Shown one piece after another: positions 26,988 through 34,818 of a stretch of 64,000 nt of DNA (positions are counted from its first letter, which is position 1; every line of letters starts with the position of its first letter). The stretch comes from Candidatus Aminicenantota bacterium. GTDB lineage: Bacteria; Acidobacteriota; Aminicenantia; Aminicenantales; Saccharicenantaceae. The stretch covers positions 48,678 through 112,677 of the forward strand of contig JACIYJ010000010.1 of assembly GCA_014360015.1 (NCBI GenBank). The letters are read 5' to 3'. Both the position numbers and the translations under genes were made by a program. The notes under the pieces are model-generated. The model was not told the DNA's origin. It worked only from the letters and a program-made list of their open reading frames with translations, and did not search any database.

Positions 26988-28049
26988 TCAGAGCGTTTGC
27001 CAGGCATCCAGTTTATTTTTAAGGAAATTTCTGGAATTTTTCACCAGATATTCCAGAATTTTTCTTTTCTCCTGGCGATATTCTTCCTGAGATATCTCAG
27101 GCTGGTAGTTTTGCAGGTAACTGAAAAGCGATTTTTCCTGTCCACCGTCCTGCCAGTCCATAATCAGATCGTCCAGGGCTTTCAGGTAGATTTCTTTCTC
27201 CTCAGGTTTAATTTTGTTTTTCTGAACGTATTTATGCAGCAGCCGGTTATTTCTTTCCCGTAATTCATTTATCCAGCCACAAAGATTTTCATGAAAGTCT
27301 GAAGCCGGCAATTGTTTTTTATAATGAAAACTCGAGCTGACCTCAGCCAGTAGGTAGTGTTTTTGAGTTTCTACATATATTTCTAAGAGTTGCTGAATCG
27401 TTAGTTCAATCTGGAGGTGATTTCTCTCCAGGCTTTCAGCCAGTTTTTTGAAAAATTTCGGAACCTGAAGACCACCAAGACCGCTGTCTAAGCATATAGC
27501 TAAAAGCCGGTCTGCCTGATCTTCAGTCAATTTTTCAGGCGGCTGCCCGTGGCTATTCTGAGGAATGAATGTTACCAGCAGTTTTTCCCCGGCTTTCTGC
27601 AGGTTATATTCAGAAGATTTTTTCAGGGTATAGAGAATTTCTCGTTTAATCCTGGCTCTTTCGGGCCTGATTTCGCTGCTTAAATAATAAAAAGTCTGTT
27701 TCAAACGCCTGAGCAGGATATTTTTTAGATATCGCTGGAAATCAGTCTCACTGGCGCTGAGGAATTTTTCCACTATTTTCCAGTTGAAAAGCCTTTCCAG
27801 AACCGGGAAGCGACCCTGCTTATTCCTGACAAAAAGGGAGGATACGGTCAACAGGGCGATATCTCGAGGTTCATAGCTCGCCAGCCGGAAATGTAGTCCG
27901 CTTTTTCTGCGGATAATCAGGAGAATCTGGTTGACCAGAGCCAAGATCAGGTCTTCCAGGTCCTTTTCATTGTAATTGTTGTTGATGATACCAAGCAACT
28001 TTAAAAGGAGCTTCTTTTCTCCAGCCAATCCGTCTTCCTCACCGGGCAA
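26988..28049 (-). CDS. Unknown helical protein, first gene of Lon-like operon
   Basis: 353 residues, predicted almost wholly alpha-helical and rich in Leu, Lys, Arg and Glu, with no signal peptide or membrane segment. Basic helices near residues 120-160 (R-P-E-R-A-R-I-K-R-E-I-L) could bind nucleic acid or protein; I cannot assign it to a family. It leads the three-gene operon that diverges from rpsP and is separated from it by a 182-base spacer with promoters in the opposite direction. The first codons are poorly supported by a ribosome site, so the exact start is uncertain. Confidence 0.55.
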   Translation of the reverse strand: MPGEEDGLAGEKKLLLKLLGIINNNYNEKDLEDLILALVNQILLIIRRKSGLHFRLASYEPRDIALLTVSSLFVRNKQGRFPVLERLFNWKIVEKFLSASETDFQRYLKNILLRRLKQTFYYLSSEIRPERARIKREILYTLKKSSEYNLQKAGEKLLVTFIPQNSHGQPPEKLTEDQADRLLAICLDSGLGGLQVPKFFKKLAESLERNHLQIELTIQQLLEIYVETQKHYLLAEVSSSFHYKKQLPASDFHENLCGWINELRERNNRLLHKYVQKNKIKPEEKEIYLKALDDLIMDWQDGGQEKSLFSYLQNYQPEISQEEYRQEKRKILEYLVKNSRNFLKNKLDAWQTL

Positions 28050-28103
28050 GTTCTTATTAATTTATAATTTAACGCCAATTCAAGGCAGGCTGTCAAGATA
28101 ATA

Positions 28104-28190
28104 TTGAAAAATCTATCTGGAAGGGGGTATAATCTATGTGCCCCTTTAGGAGAAATAAGAGTTGACTTATTTTTGTTTTTTAGCTAATAT
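28104..28190 (+). promoter_or_regulatory. Two tandem promoters for the rpsP-rplS ribosomal operon
   Basis: The upstream candidate is TTGAAA (28104-28109), 18 bases, TATAAT (28128-28133). The downstream candidate is TTGACT (28162-28167), 17 bases, TAATAT (28185-28190). Both point toward rpsP, whose start lies 42 bases past the second. Two promoters would fit the high demand for these ribosomal and tRNA-modification genes. Confidence 0.6.
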
Positions 28191-28231
28191 TTTAAATAAT
28201 TTTTAATTAGATAGAGAGAGATGGTAGAGAA

Positions 28232-28498
28232 ATGATTAAATTACGCTTGATGAGATTCGGAGCAAAGAAGAAACCTTCTTATCGAATCGTGGTTATCGAT
28301 TCTCGAAGAGCCAGACAGAGCAAGGCTCTGGACACGGTGGGCTATTATAACCCCCGGACTGAACCGATCGAGTTCAAACTCGACCTGGAAAAGGTTAACT
28401 ATTGGCTTAACAAAGGAGCCAAACCTTCGGAAACCGTAAGTTCATTGATAAATAGAGCAGTTAAGGAACAAAAATCAACCCAAGATTCTAAGTCTTAA
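28232..28498 (+). CDS. rpsP: 30S ribosomal protein S16
   Basis: A protein of 88 residues with the S16 start [13 protein letters not shown] and Y-R-I-V-V-I-D-S-R, then G-Y-Y-N-P near residue 37. It is part of the body of the 30S subunit. It is the first gene of the usual rpsP-khpA-rimM-trmD-rplS cluster, 11 bases before khpA. Confidence 0.97.
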   Translation: MIKLRLMRFGAKKKPSYRIVVIDSRRARQSKALDTVGYYNPRTEPIEFKLDLEKVNYWLNKGAKPSETVSSLINRAVKEQKSTQDSKS

Positions 28499-28509
28499 AG
28501 GAGGTTACT

Positions 28510-28746
28510 GTGAAAGAACTGGTTGAAATGATTGCCAAGTCACTGGTTGACAATCCGGACAAAGTTCAGGTTTCCCAACTCGAAGGGGAACAGACCACCA
28601 TCCTGGAACTCAAGGTTGCTCCGGAAGATCTGGGAAAGGTGATCGGAAAGCAGGGCCGGACAGCTCGGGCCATCCGGGTTATCCTGGGTGCCGCTGGAAT
28701 GAAGATGAAACGGAGATTCAACCTGGAAATCATTGAAAAAGGTTGA
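28510..28746 (+). CDS. khpA: KhpA, KH-domain RNA-binding protein
   Basis: A protein of 78 residues formed by a single KH domain, with [13 protein letters not shown] as the GxxG loop. It has a GTG start behind an AAAGGAGG site. In other bacteria it binds RNA together with KhpB/Jag and affects cell division. Its position between S16 and RimM is the standard one. The 3' end overlaps rimM by 14 bases. Confidence 0.93.
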   Translation: MKELVEMIAKSLVDNPDKVQVSQLEGEQTTILELKVAPEDLGKVIGKQGRTARAIRVILGAAGMKMKRRFNLEIIEKG

Positions 28747-29254
28747 GTTAGTAGCTGTCGGTCGGGTAATCCGGAGTGAAGGGAAGGATGGCACTCTCAA
28801 GATAAAACTTCATAACTGGATTAAAAGAGAGCCATTCTTCAAAAAAATTTACATCGAAAAAGAAGGAGAGTGCAGGGAATACGAGGTTGAAAAGTTCAAC
28901 CTCGTCCGTAGCTCTCCTTTTTTAAAATTAAAAGGGGTTGAGGATTTAGAAAGAGCTGAGGCCTTGAGGGGCCGGGAAATTCTGGTCAGGCCGGAAGAGT
29001 TCCCGGATTTGGGTGAAGGTAGTTATTACGATTTCCAATTGCTGGGCTGCCGGGTAGAGACAGTTGACGGAAAGTTGGTAGGAGAAGTTAAAGAACTGAT
29101 TTCGATAGGTAGTAGTCATCTGCTGGTAGTCGAAGGAGCGGGGAAGCGGAGAGAGATACCGCTGGTTGAAGCCATTTGCCGGAAGATTGATCCGAAGAAA
29201 AAACAAATAATCATAGATCCTCCGGAAGGTTTACTGGAGCTTAATGAGATTTGA
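28733..29254 (+). CDS. rimM: Ribosome maturation factor RimM
   Basis: A protein of 173 residues with an N-terminal RimM beta-barrel ([12 protein letters not shown], a slightly unusual form of the G-x-x-G-L-x-G loop) and a C-terminal PRC-barrel-like domain ([18 protein letters not shown]). It assists late 30S assembly. The start appears to be a TTG inside the end of khpA; no ATG is available near the homologous N-terminus. It overlaps trmD by 11 bases. Confidence 0.92.
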   Translation: MKKVELVAVGRVIRSEGKDGTLKIKLHNWIKREPFFKKIYIEKEGECREYEVEKFNLVRSSPFLKLKGVEDLERAEALRGREILVRPEEFPDLGEGSYYDFQLLGCRVETVDGKLVGEVKELISIGSSHLLVVEGAGKRREIPLVEAICRKIDPKKKQIIIDPPEGLLELNEI

Positions 29255-29981
29255 TATAATTACCATTTTCCCGAGAATGTTCGACAGCATTTTCTCGGCG
29301 GGAGTGGTAAAAAAAGCTGTAGAAAAAGGTATCATAGAAATAAAAATTCATGACCTAAGGGATTTTACGACCGATAAACATCGACAGGTAGATGATCGAC
29401 CGTATGGAGGTCTTGAAGGCATGGTTCTTAAACCTGAGCCAATATTTAGAGCAGTTGAAGAAATTCGGCAACCCGTCGAGTCCCTTACCTGTCTGCTTTC
29501 GCCTCAGGGTAAGACCTTTAATTCGGCTCTGGCTGAAAAGCTGGCTGGATACCAGCAGGTCATTCTGATTTGCGGCCGCTATGAGGGTGTTGATGAAAGA
29601 GTTATCGAACATCTGGTGGATGAAGAGATTTCCATCGGTGATTATGTGTTGACCGGCGGCGAGCTGGCGGCAGCGGTAGTTGTTGATGCGGTTTCCCGAT
29701 TTGTGCCTGGAGTGGTCGGTAAAGAAGAGTCAGTCCGACATGATTCATTTACTGAAGGCTTACTGGATTTTCCTCAGTACACCAGGCCCAGAGATTTTCG
29801 AGGCTACCGCGTTCCTTCTGTCCTCTTTTCTGGCGATCATAAAAAAATAGCTCGCTGGCGATTGAAAAAGGCTCTGGAAAAAACTCTGGTTCGCAGGCCA
29901 GATTTGTTAAAAACAAGGAAGCTTTCCTCTGAAGAAGAGGAACTCCTTATCGAAATTCAAAAAGAAAGGAAAGAGTCATGA
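29244..29981 (+). CDS. trmD: tRNA (guanine-N1)-methyltransferase TrmD
   Basis: A 245-residue SPOUT methyltransferase that makes m1G37 in tRNAs. It has [11 protein letters not shown] at the start, D-D-x-P-Y-G-G near residue 50, [13 protein letters not shown] near residue 108 (cofactor knot) and [12 protein letters not shown]. It overlaps rimM and rplS at either end, which indicates tight translational coupling. Confidence 0.97.
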   Translation: MRFDIITIFPRMFDSIFSAGVVKKAVEKGIIEIKIHDLRDFTTDKHRQVDDRPYGGLEGMVLKPEPIFRAVEEIRQPVESLTCLLSPQGKTFNSALAEKLAGYQQVILICGRYEGVDERVIEHLVDEEISIGDYVLTGGELAAAVVVDAVSRFVPGVVGKEESVRHDSFTEGLLDFPQYTRPRDFRGYRVPSVLFSGDHKKIARWRLKKALEKTLVRRPDLLKTRKLSSEEEELLIEIQKERKES

Positions 29982-30325
29982 CCAACTTAATCAGAACTGT
30001 TGAAGAAAAACATATGCGCCAGGATATAGAACCTTTCAAGGTTGGCGATACGGTCAAAGTTCATGTGCTGATCAAGGAAGGGGATAAGGAACGTATTCAG
30101 GTTTTCAAAGGGGATGTCATTGCCAAGCGGGGTTCAGGAACAGGAGCCACCTTCACTGTCCGGAAGATTTCCTATGGGGTTGGAGTAGAAAGAATCTTTC
30201 CTCTTCATTCGAAGATGGTCAAGAAAGTGGAAGTAGTCCGACACGGAAAAGTGAGACGGGCTAAACTTTATTACGTGCGGCAGCTTAAAGGCAAAGCGGC
30301 CAAGCTGAAAGAAGAGCAGCAATGA
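29978..30325 (+). CDS. rplS: 50S ribosomal protein L19
   Basis: A protein of 115 residues with the L19 core [22 protein letters not shown] and [17 protein letters not shown]. It lies at the 30S-50S interface. Its ATG overlaps the trmD stop (ATGA). The rnhB gene follows after about 100 bases. Confidence 0.97.
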   Translation: MTNLIRTVEEKHMRQDIEPFKVGDTVKVHVLIKEGDKERIQVFKGDVIAKRGSGTGATFTVRKISYGVGVERIFPLHSKMVKKVEVVRHGKVRRAKLYYVRQLKGKAAKLKEEQQ

Positions 30326-30426
30326 ATAGGTAGACGGATTCTGCCGGCTTATTCAAATACTAAGAATATTTGATATCTTTTTCTGCTATCTCGACGTGAA
30401 GGGGGAATTTTCGTAAAATTATTCTA

Positions 30427-31056
30427 ATGTTGGGCTTTCAGATCGAAAAAAATCTCATTCGACAGGGGTATAATCATCTGGCCGGGGTAGATGAGGTTGG
30501 TCGGGGTTCACTTTTCGGACCGGTTGTAGCTGCGGTAGTGGTTTTCCCTAAAGATTTTTTCCTCAAAAAAAAACCGAGCTGGGTCAGAGAAGTTATCGAT
30601 TCTAAGCTCCTTCAACCGACTAAAAGGGTTGAATTAGCCTGTGCCATCCTCAAAGCTGTGTTGGATTTCGGGATTGGTTATGCCACTAATCTGGAGGTCG
30701 ACCGGATGAATATTTACTGGGCTACCCAGCTGGCGATGAAAAGGGCTTTGATTGACCTCACCCACCGCCCTGATGTGATTTTAGTTGACGGGTATCCCTT
30801 AAAAGAAATAAATTATTTTCAAATAGGTGTGCCTCAGGGAGATAGAAAAGTCTTTTCGATTGCTGCTGCCTCGATCATAGCCAAGGTTTTTAGGGATGGA
30901 TTAATCCAGGTATTTGATGAATTGTATCCAGGTTATCATCTCAGCCAGAATAAAGGCTATGCTACGGAGGCTCATTATCAGGCTTTAGAAAAGATTGGTC
31001 CCTGTCCCTTACATCGGAAGAGTTTTAAGCTGTATAAAGACAGAGCTTTGATTTGA
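30427..31056 (+). CDS. rnhB: Ribonuclease HII
   Basis: A 209-residue enzyme that nicks RNA in RNA-DNA hybrids and at misincorporated ribonucleotides. It has the type 2 RNase H motif G-V-D-E-V-G-R-G near residue 21 with its metal-binding Asp/Glu pair, then D-S-K-L-L, V-D-G-Y and a later A-A-A-S-I-I-A-K-V-x-R-D. Length is normal. Placement downstream of rplS is common in bacteria. Confidence 0.95.
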   Translation: MLGFQIEKNLIRQGYNHLAGVDEVGRGSLFGPVVAAVVVFPKDFFLKKKPSWVREVIDSKLLQPTKRVELACAILKAVLDFGIGYATNLEVDRMNIYWATQLAMKRALIDLTHRPDVILVDGYPLKEINYFQIGVPQGDRKVFSIAAASIIAKVFRDGLIQVFDELYPGYHLSQNKGYATEAHYQALEKIGPCPLHRKSFKLYKDRALI

Positions 31057-31060
31057 TAAG

Positions 31061-33223
31061 ATGAACGGAAAGGTAGATCGCTTAAAAATCATTGAGCAGG
31101 CCGAGAGGTATGTCCGGGCCGGTAAGCTCAGAGAAGCTATCCTTGAATACGAAAAACTGCTCGATGATGATCCCACCGATGTCAGCATCAACAACATCGT
31201 AGGCGATTTATACGTTCGGTTGGGGCAAACAGATAGAGCCATCAAGGCCTTTGAAAAAGTTGCTAACGAATATGAGAAGAAAAGCCTTTATTCGCAAGCC
31301 TTAGCTATCCTGAAAAAAATCTGCCGGCTCAATCCCGATAAACCTGAATACTTCATCAAGATGGCCGACCTTTATACCCGTCAGGGGTTTACTGCTGAAG
31401 CCAAACAGGAATATTTACGAATCGCAGAAAAATATCTTCGGGCTAAAAAAATAGCCGAAGCCATAGAGCTTTATGAAAAGATTGTCAAATTGGACAAAGA
31501 TGACCTGGGTATCCGAATGCAGCTGGCCGCTCTTTACAAACTCGACGGCCGACTGGAAAGGGCGGTGAATGAACTTCTGGAAGCAGCTGATTTAAAAATA
31601 AGCTTGGGCCAGGTTGATGAAGCCGAAAAGCTTTTGAAAGAAGCTAAAAAACTCGGCCCTGATAATGTTCGAGCCAATCTCAAACTGGCTCAGGTTTTTA
31701 GGCTCAAAGGTCAGGCCGACAAAGCTATGGAATTAGCTCAGGAGGCACTGCAAAAGAACCCCAACGATCTGGAAGCGTTGACTTTTCTGGGAAATGTTTA
31801 TTATGAAGAAGGAAAGTCTTCTGCAGCCAAAGAAATTTTTACTAAAATCCTTAGTTATTATCCTCTGAACGTCAACGCCCGCTACAAGCTGGGACGGATT
31901 AATCTGGCCGAAGGCGAGGTGGATAAAGCCTTTGAGTATTTTGAACCTTTAATCGACAGTTTTCGCAAAAAAAGGAAGGAGGATAAAGCCATAGGTTTGC
32001 TCGGACTGATCCTGACCGTCAGGAAAGACCACCTCCCATCTATGGAAAAAATAGCAGCTATTCTGAGAGAGAATAATGATCTGGCCAGGCTGGAAATTAT
32101 TGACCGGGCAATTCTCAAAGAGCTAAAAAAAATAGGTGAAAAAACCAGAATGCTTTCTTATTACTCTGAGCTCGTCAGACTCAAGCCAACTGATGAAAAA
32201 CTGGTTCGAGAATATCGTGAGCTGAGGAAAGAATTGATGATTGATGAAGAGGAAGAAACTGCCCATGACACCGGGATATCATCTAAAGAAGAGGAAGAAG
32301 AGATTCAAGTCGGACTGGCTCAGGCTGATGTTTACATTCAAGAAGGTCTGACCAGGCTGGCCCGGCGGGTGATAGAAGGCCTGTTGCTTAAATATCCTAA
32401 CGACCCTTTAATCAAGCAAAAACTCAACTACATAGATAGCCTGAAAACAACTCTGAGTGAAGAAGAGTTGATCGAGAAGGTAGAGAAAGCTACCGTGATC
32501 GAGACCCAGGTAGTTCGCCCGATTAAAGGTAAGCCCGGAGCTGAAAAAGAGGCGAAAAAGAAGACAGAACTACATCTTCATGACCAGGTGCTGAGCGAGG
32601 ATAAAATCAGTCCAGTGGATATTTTTACCGACACTGGAATCATTCCAATCATCAGCACTGATGGCCGGGAAAAGAAATTTTATGATCTTCAGGAAAACAT
32701 CCGGGCTGAGTTGATCATGATGAATGCGATTTATCTCAAACAGAAAAGAGGAGCGACCACTCAGTTTGAAAAAGAACTGACTACTATAGTGGCTGATTTT
32801 AAGAGAGGTATCAGAGAAAAAATACCAGAAGAAGATTATCAGATTCATCTCCAGCTGGGACTGGCCTTTATGGAACAGGGATTGATGGATGAAGCGATTG
32901 AAGAGTTTAACCTGGCGGCCAGGGATAAGAATCTGACTCTTGAATGCCTGACCCTGATTAGCCACTGCCACCGGGCAAAAGGCAATCTGGAGGAAGCCGA
33001 GCGCTGGTTGAACCGGTCTATCAAGCTGGTGGCTCCGGGCACTGACCAGTATTTTGCACTTATGTTTGACCTCGGTCTTATTTATGAAAAAGCTGGTGAA
33101 ATAGAAAAAGCTCTTAATATTTATCGTGATATTCAATCCTGGAATCCTACTTACCGCAGCGTCAGCGAAAAAATAAATAGGCTTTCCAGGCTGAAAGGAT
33201 CCTCCAATACACCAGTGAATTGA
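31061..33223 (+). CDS. Large TPR-repeat protein
   Basis: 720 residues made mostly of tetratricopeptide repeats, with about ten or more 34-residue helical pairs. N-terminal examples are G-K-L-R-E-A-I-L-E-Y-E-K-L-L near residue 17 and G-Q-T-D-R-A-I-K-A-F-E-K. An acidic linker (about 400-425) and a Lys/Glu-rich segment (about 480-530) separate the N-terminal array from a second TPR set near the C-terminus (600-710). There is no signal peptide, so it is probably a cytoplasmic scaffold. It begins four bases after rnhB. A 12-base palindrome (33220-33231) with a short T-run follows but is weak as a terminator. Confidence 0.85.
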   Translation: MNGKVDRLKIIEQAERYVRAGKLREAILEYEKLLDDDPTDVSINNIVGDLYVRLGQTDRAIKAFEKVANEYEKKSLYSQALAILKKICRLNPDKPEYFIKMADLYTRQGFTAEAKQEYLRIAEKYLRAKKIAEAIELYEKIVKLDKDDLGIRMQLAALYKLDGRLERAVNELLEAADLKISLGQVDEAEKLLKEAKKLGPDNVRANLKLAQVFRLKGQADKAMELAQEALQKNPNDLEALTFLGNVYYEEGKSSAAKEIFTKILSYYPLNVNARYKLGRINLAEGEVDKAFEYFEPLIDSFRKKRKEDKAIGLLGLILTVRKDHLPSMEKIAAILRENNDLARLEIIDRAILKELKKIGEKTRMLSYYSELVRLKPTDEKLVREYRELRKELMIDEEEETAHDTGISSKEEEEEIQVGLAQADVYIQEGLTRLARRVIEGLLLKYPNDPLIKQKLNYIDSLKTTLSEEELIEKVEKATVIETQVVRPIKGKPGAEKEAKKKTELHLHDQVLSEDKISPVDIFTDTGIIPIISTDGREKKFYDLQENIRAELIMMNAIYLKQKRGATTQFEKELTTIVADFKRGIREKIPEEDYQIHLQLGLAFMEQGLMDEAIEEFNLAARDKNLTLECLTLISHCHRAKGNLEEAERWLNRSIKLVAPGTDQYFALMFDLGLIYEKAGEIEKALNIYRDIQSWNPTYRSVSEKINRLSRLKGSSNTPVN

Positions 33224-33395
33224 TATATCAACTGAGTTTTTGCTCAAATTTATTAAGCTTATTAACTTTTTAATTTTTTTTATTGCTTTTAAGTTCAGGA
33301 CTTCTTCGCCGTAAAGCCAGAGTTATATCCTTAATAAAATTAGCATTCCAAAAGAATGAGTAGTCAAAAAAAAATCTTTGATTTTTGTCTCGGGA

Positions 33396-33424
33396 TTGAG
33401 TTAAAAGGAGGTTGTTAGCATAAT
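33396..33424 (+). promoter_or_regulatory. Probable promoter of the Tat-exported oxidoreductase gene
   Basis: TTGAGT (33396-33401) is followed after 17 bases by CATAAT (33419-33424), 28 bases before the ATG of the Gfo/Idh/MocA gene at 33453. Both boxes are one mismatch from consensus. An AAAAGGAGG between them is too far upstream to serve as that gene's ribosome site. Confidence 0.45.
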
Positions 33425-33452
33425 ATTTAAAAATTAGGAATGAGGATTTAAG

Positions 33453-34778
33453 ATGAATAAAAACCAGAAGAAAATATCCCGACGAGAGTTTTTGAAGACG
33501 GCTTCGGTAGCGGCCATTGGCCTTGGTTTCCCGTGCATCGTTCCGGCTTCGGCTTTAGGCCGGGATAAAAAGCGCCCGGCTCCTTCCAATCGTATTGTTA
33601 TGGCGGGAATCGGCTTCGGGATGATGGGCATACCCAACATGGAAGCTTTCTTGAGCAAGGATGAGGTGCAGTGGGTAGCGGTTTGCGACGTGGACAAAAA
33701 CCATCTGATGAGAGCAAAAGAAATTGTTGACCGGAAATATGGTAATAAAGACTGCCAGGCTTACACTGATTTTCGCGAGCTCTGCCTGAGAAAGGATATT
33801 GATGCCGTATCCATCGCTGTGCCTGACCATTGGCACGCCCTTCTTTCTATCTATTGTGCCCGGGCCGGCTATGATATTTACGGTGAAAAGCCGCTGACCC
33901 ACAACCTGGCTGAGGGGCGGGCCCTGTGCCAGGCTATTGAGCGCTATGGCCGGGTGTGGCAGACTGGAAGCTGGCAGCGCTCGGTGGAGAATTTCCATCG
34001 AGCAGCTGAGCTTGTCAGAAATGGCCGAATAGGAAAAATTGTTCGCATTGAAGTCGGCCTGCCAGAAGGCCATTACGATTTTGCCGGCACTTTCGGCCAG
34101 GATAAGATTGAACCTCCGCCGCCCGAGCTTGATTATGACCTGTGGCTCGGACCAGCGCCCTACTGGCCATATTGCAAGTCTCGGGTACATATGAACTGGC
34201 GATGGAACATGGATTTTGGCGGTGGCCAGCTTATGGATTGGGTTGGCCATCATGTTGATATTGCTCACTGGGGCATGGGCTGGGACCGGACCGGCCCGGT
34301 GGAGATTGAAGCCCGCGGCGAATATCCGAAAGGCGGTGTTTACAACAGTCCAGTCCGTTACTGGGTAGAAGCTAAATATGCTGACGGTACACCGATGATT
34401 GTGGCCGGCGGCTATCCCCAGATCTGGAGCGGGACGAAATGGATTGGAGAAAGAGGCTGGGTCTGGGTTGACCGCGGTCAATTTGAGACCGAGCCGGCTT
34501 CTCTCAAGAACGAGGTCATCGGTCCCGAGGAAATAAGGCTTTATAAAAGCCGCGACCATTACCAAAATTTCTTAGATTGTGTGCGCAGCCGGAAGGAAAC
34601 CATTACCCCGGCCGAGGTGGCTCACCGTTCGGCCAGCGTCGGACACTTGGCCGTAATTTCTATGACCGTCGGAAGGAAGATTAAGTGGGACCCAGCGAGG
34701 GAGAAAATCATCGGTGACCCGGAAGCGGAAAGACTTCTAAGCCGTTCTTACCGGAGTCCCTGGGTGCTTCCGGATTGA
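33453..34778 (+). CDS. Tat-exported Gfo/Idh/MocA family oxidoreductase
   Basis: 441 residues. The N-terminus has a twin-arginine signal I-S-R-R-E-F-L-K followed by a hydrophobic stretch. The NAD(P)-binding Rossmann domain (about 48-170) contains G-I-G-F-G-M-M-G and the family E-K-P motif (Y-G-E-K-P-L). The C-terminal domain has W-x-G-P-A-P and the W-x-W-x-x-D-F-G-G-G-Q-L-M-D-W-V-G-H-H segment of secreted planctomycete/verrucomicrobial-type members. The substrate is probably a sugar or cyclitol, acting in the periplasm with a tightly bound cofactor. The HEAT-repeat gene follows in line. Confidence 0.85.
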   Translation: MNKNQKKISRREFLKTASVAAIGLGFPCIVPASALGRDKKRPAPSNRIVMAGIGFGMMGIPNMEAFLSKDEVQWVAVCDVDKNHLMRAKEIVDRKYGNKDCQAYTDFRELCLRKDIDAVSIAVPDHWHALLSIYCARAGYDIYGEKPLTHNLAEGRALCQAIERYGRVWQTGSWQRSVENFHRAAELVRNGRIGKIVRIEVGLPEGHYDFAGTFGQDKIEPPPPELDYDLWLGPAPYWPYCKSRVHMNWRWNMDFGGGQLMDWVGHHVDIAHWGMGWDRTGPVEIEARGEYPKGGVYNSPVRYWVEAKYADGTPMIVAGGYPQIWSGTKWIGERGWVWVDRGQFETEPASLKNEVIGPEEIRLYKSRDHYQNFLDCVRSRKETITPAEVAHRSASVGHLAVISMTVGRKIKWDPAREKIIGDPEAERLLSRSYRSPWVLPD

Positions 34779-34818
34779 GGATTTATGAAAATGAGAAAAA
34801 GCTGGCGGGAGAGAAACC

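Noticed and set aside
33220..33231. 12-base palindrome TTGATATATCAA after the TPR gene as a terminator
   Set aside because: The stem is AT-only with a weak T-run several bases later, so it is not convincing as an intrinsic terminator.
33555..34565. 336-residue minus-strand frame
   Set aside because: Antisense of the Tat-exported oxidoreductase; composition reflects codon bias of the real gene and no family features are visible.
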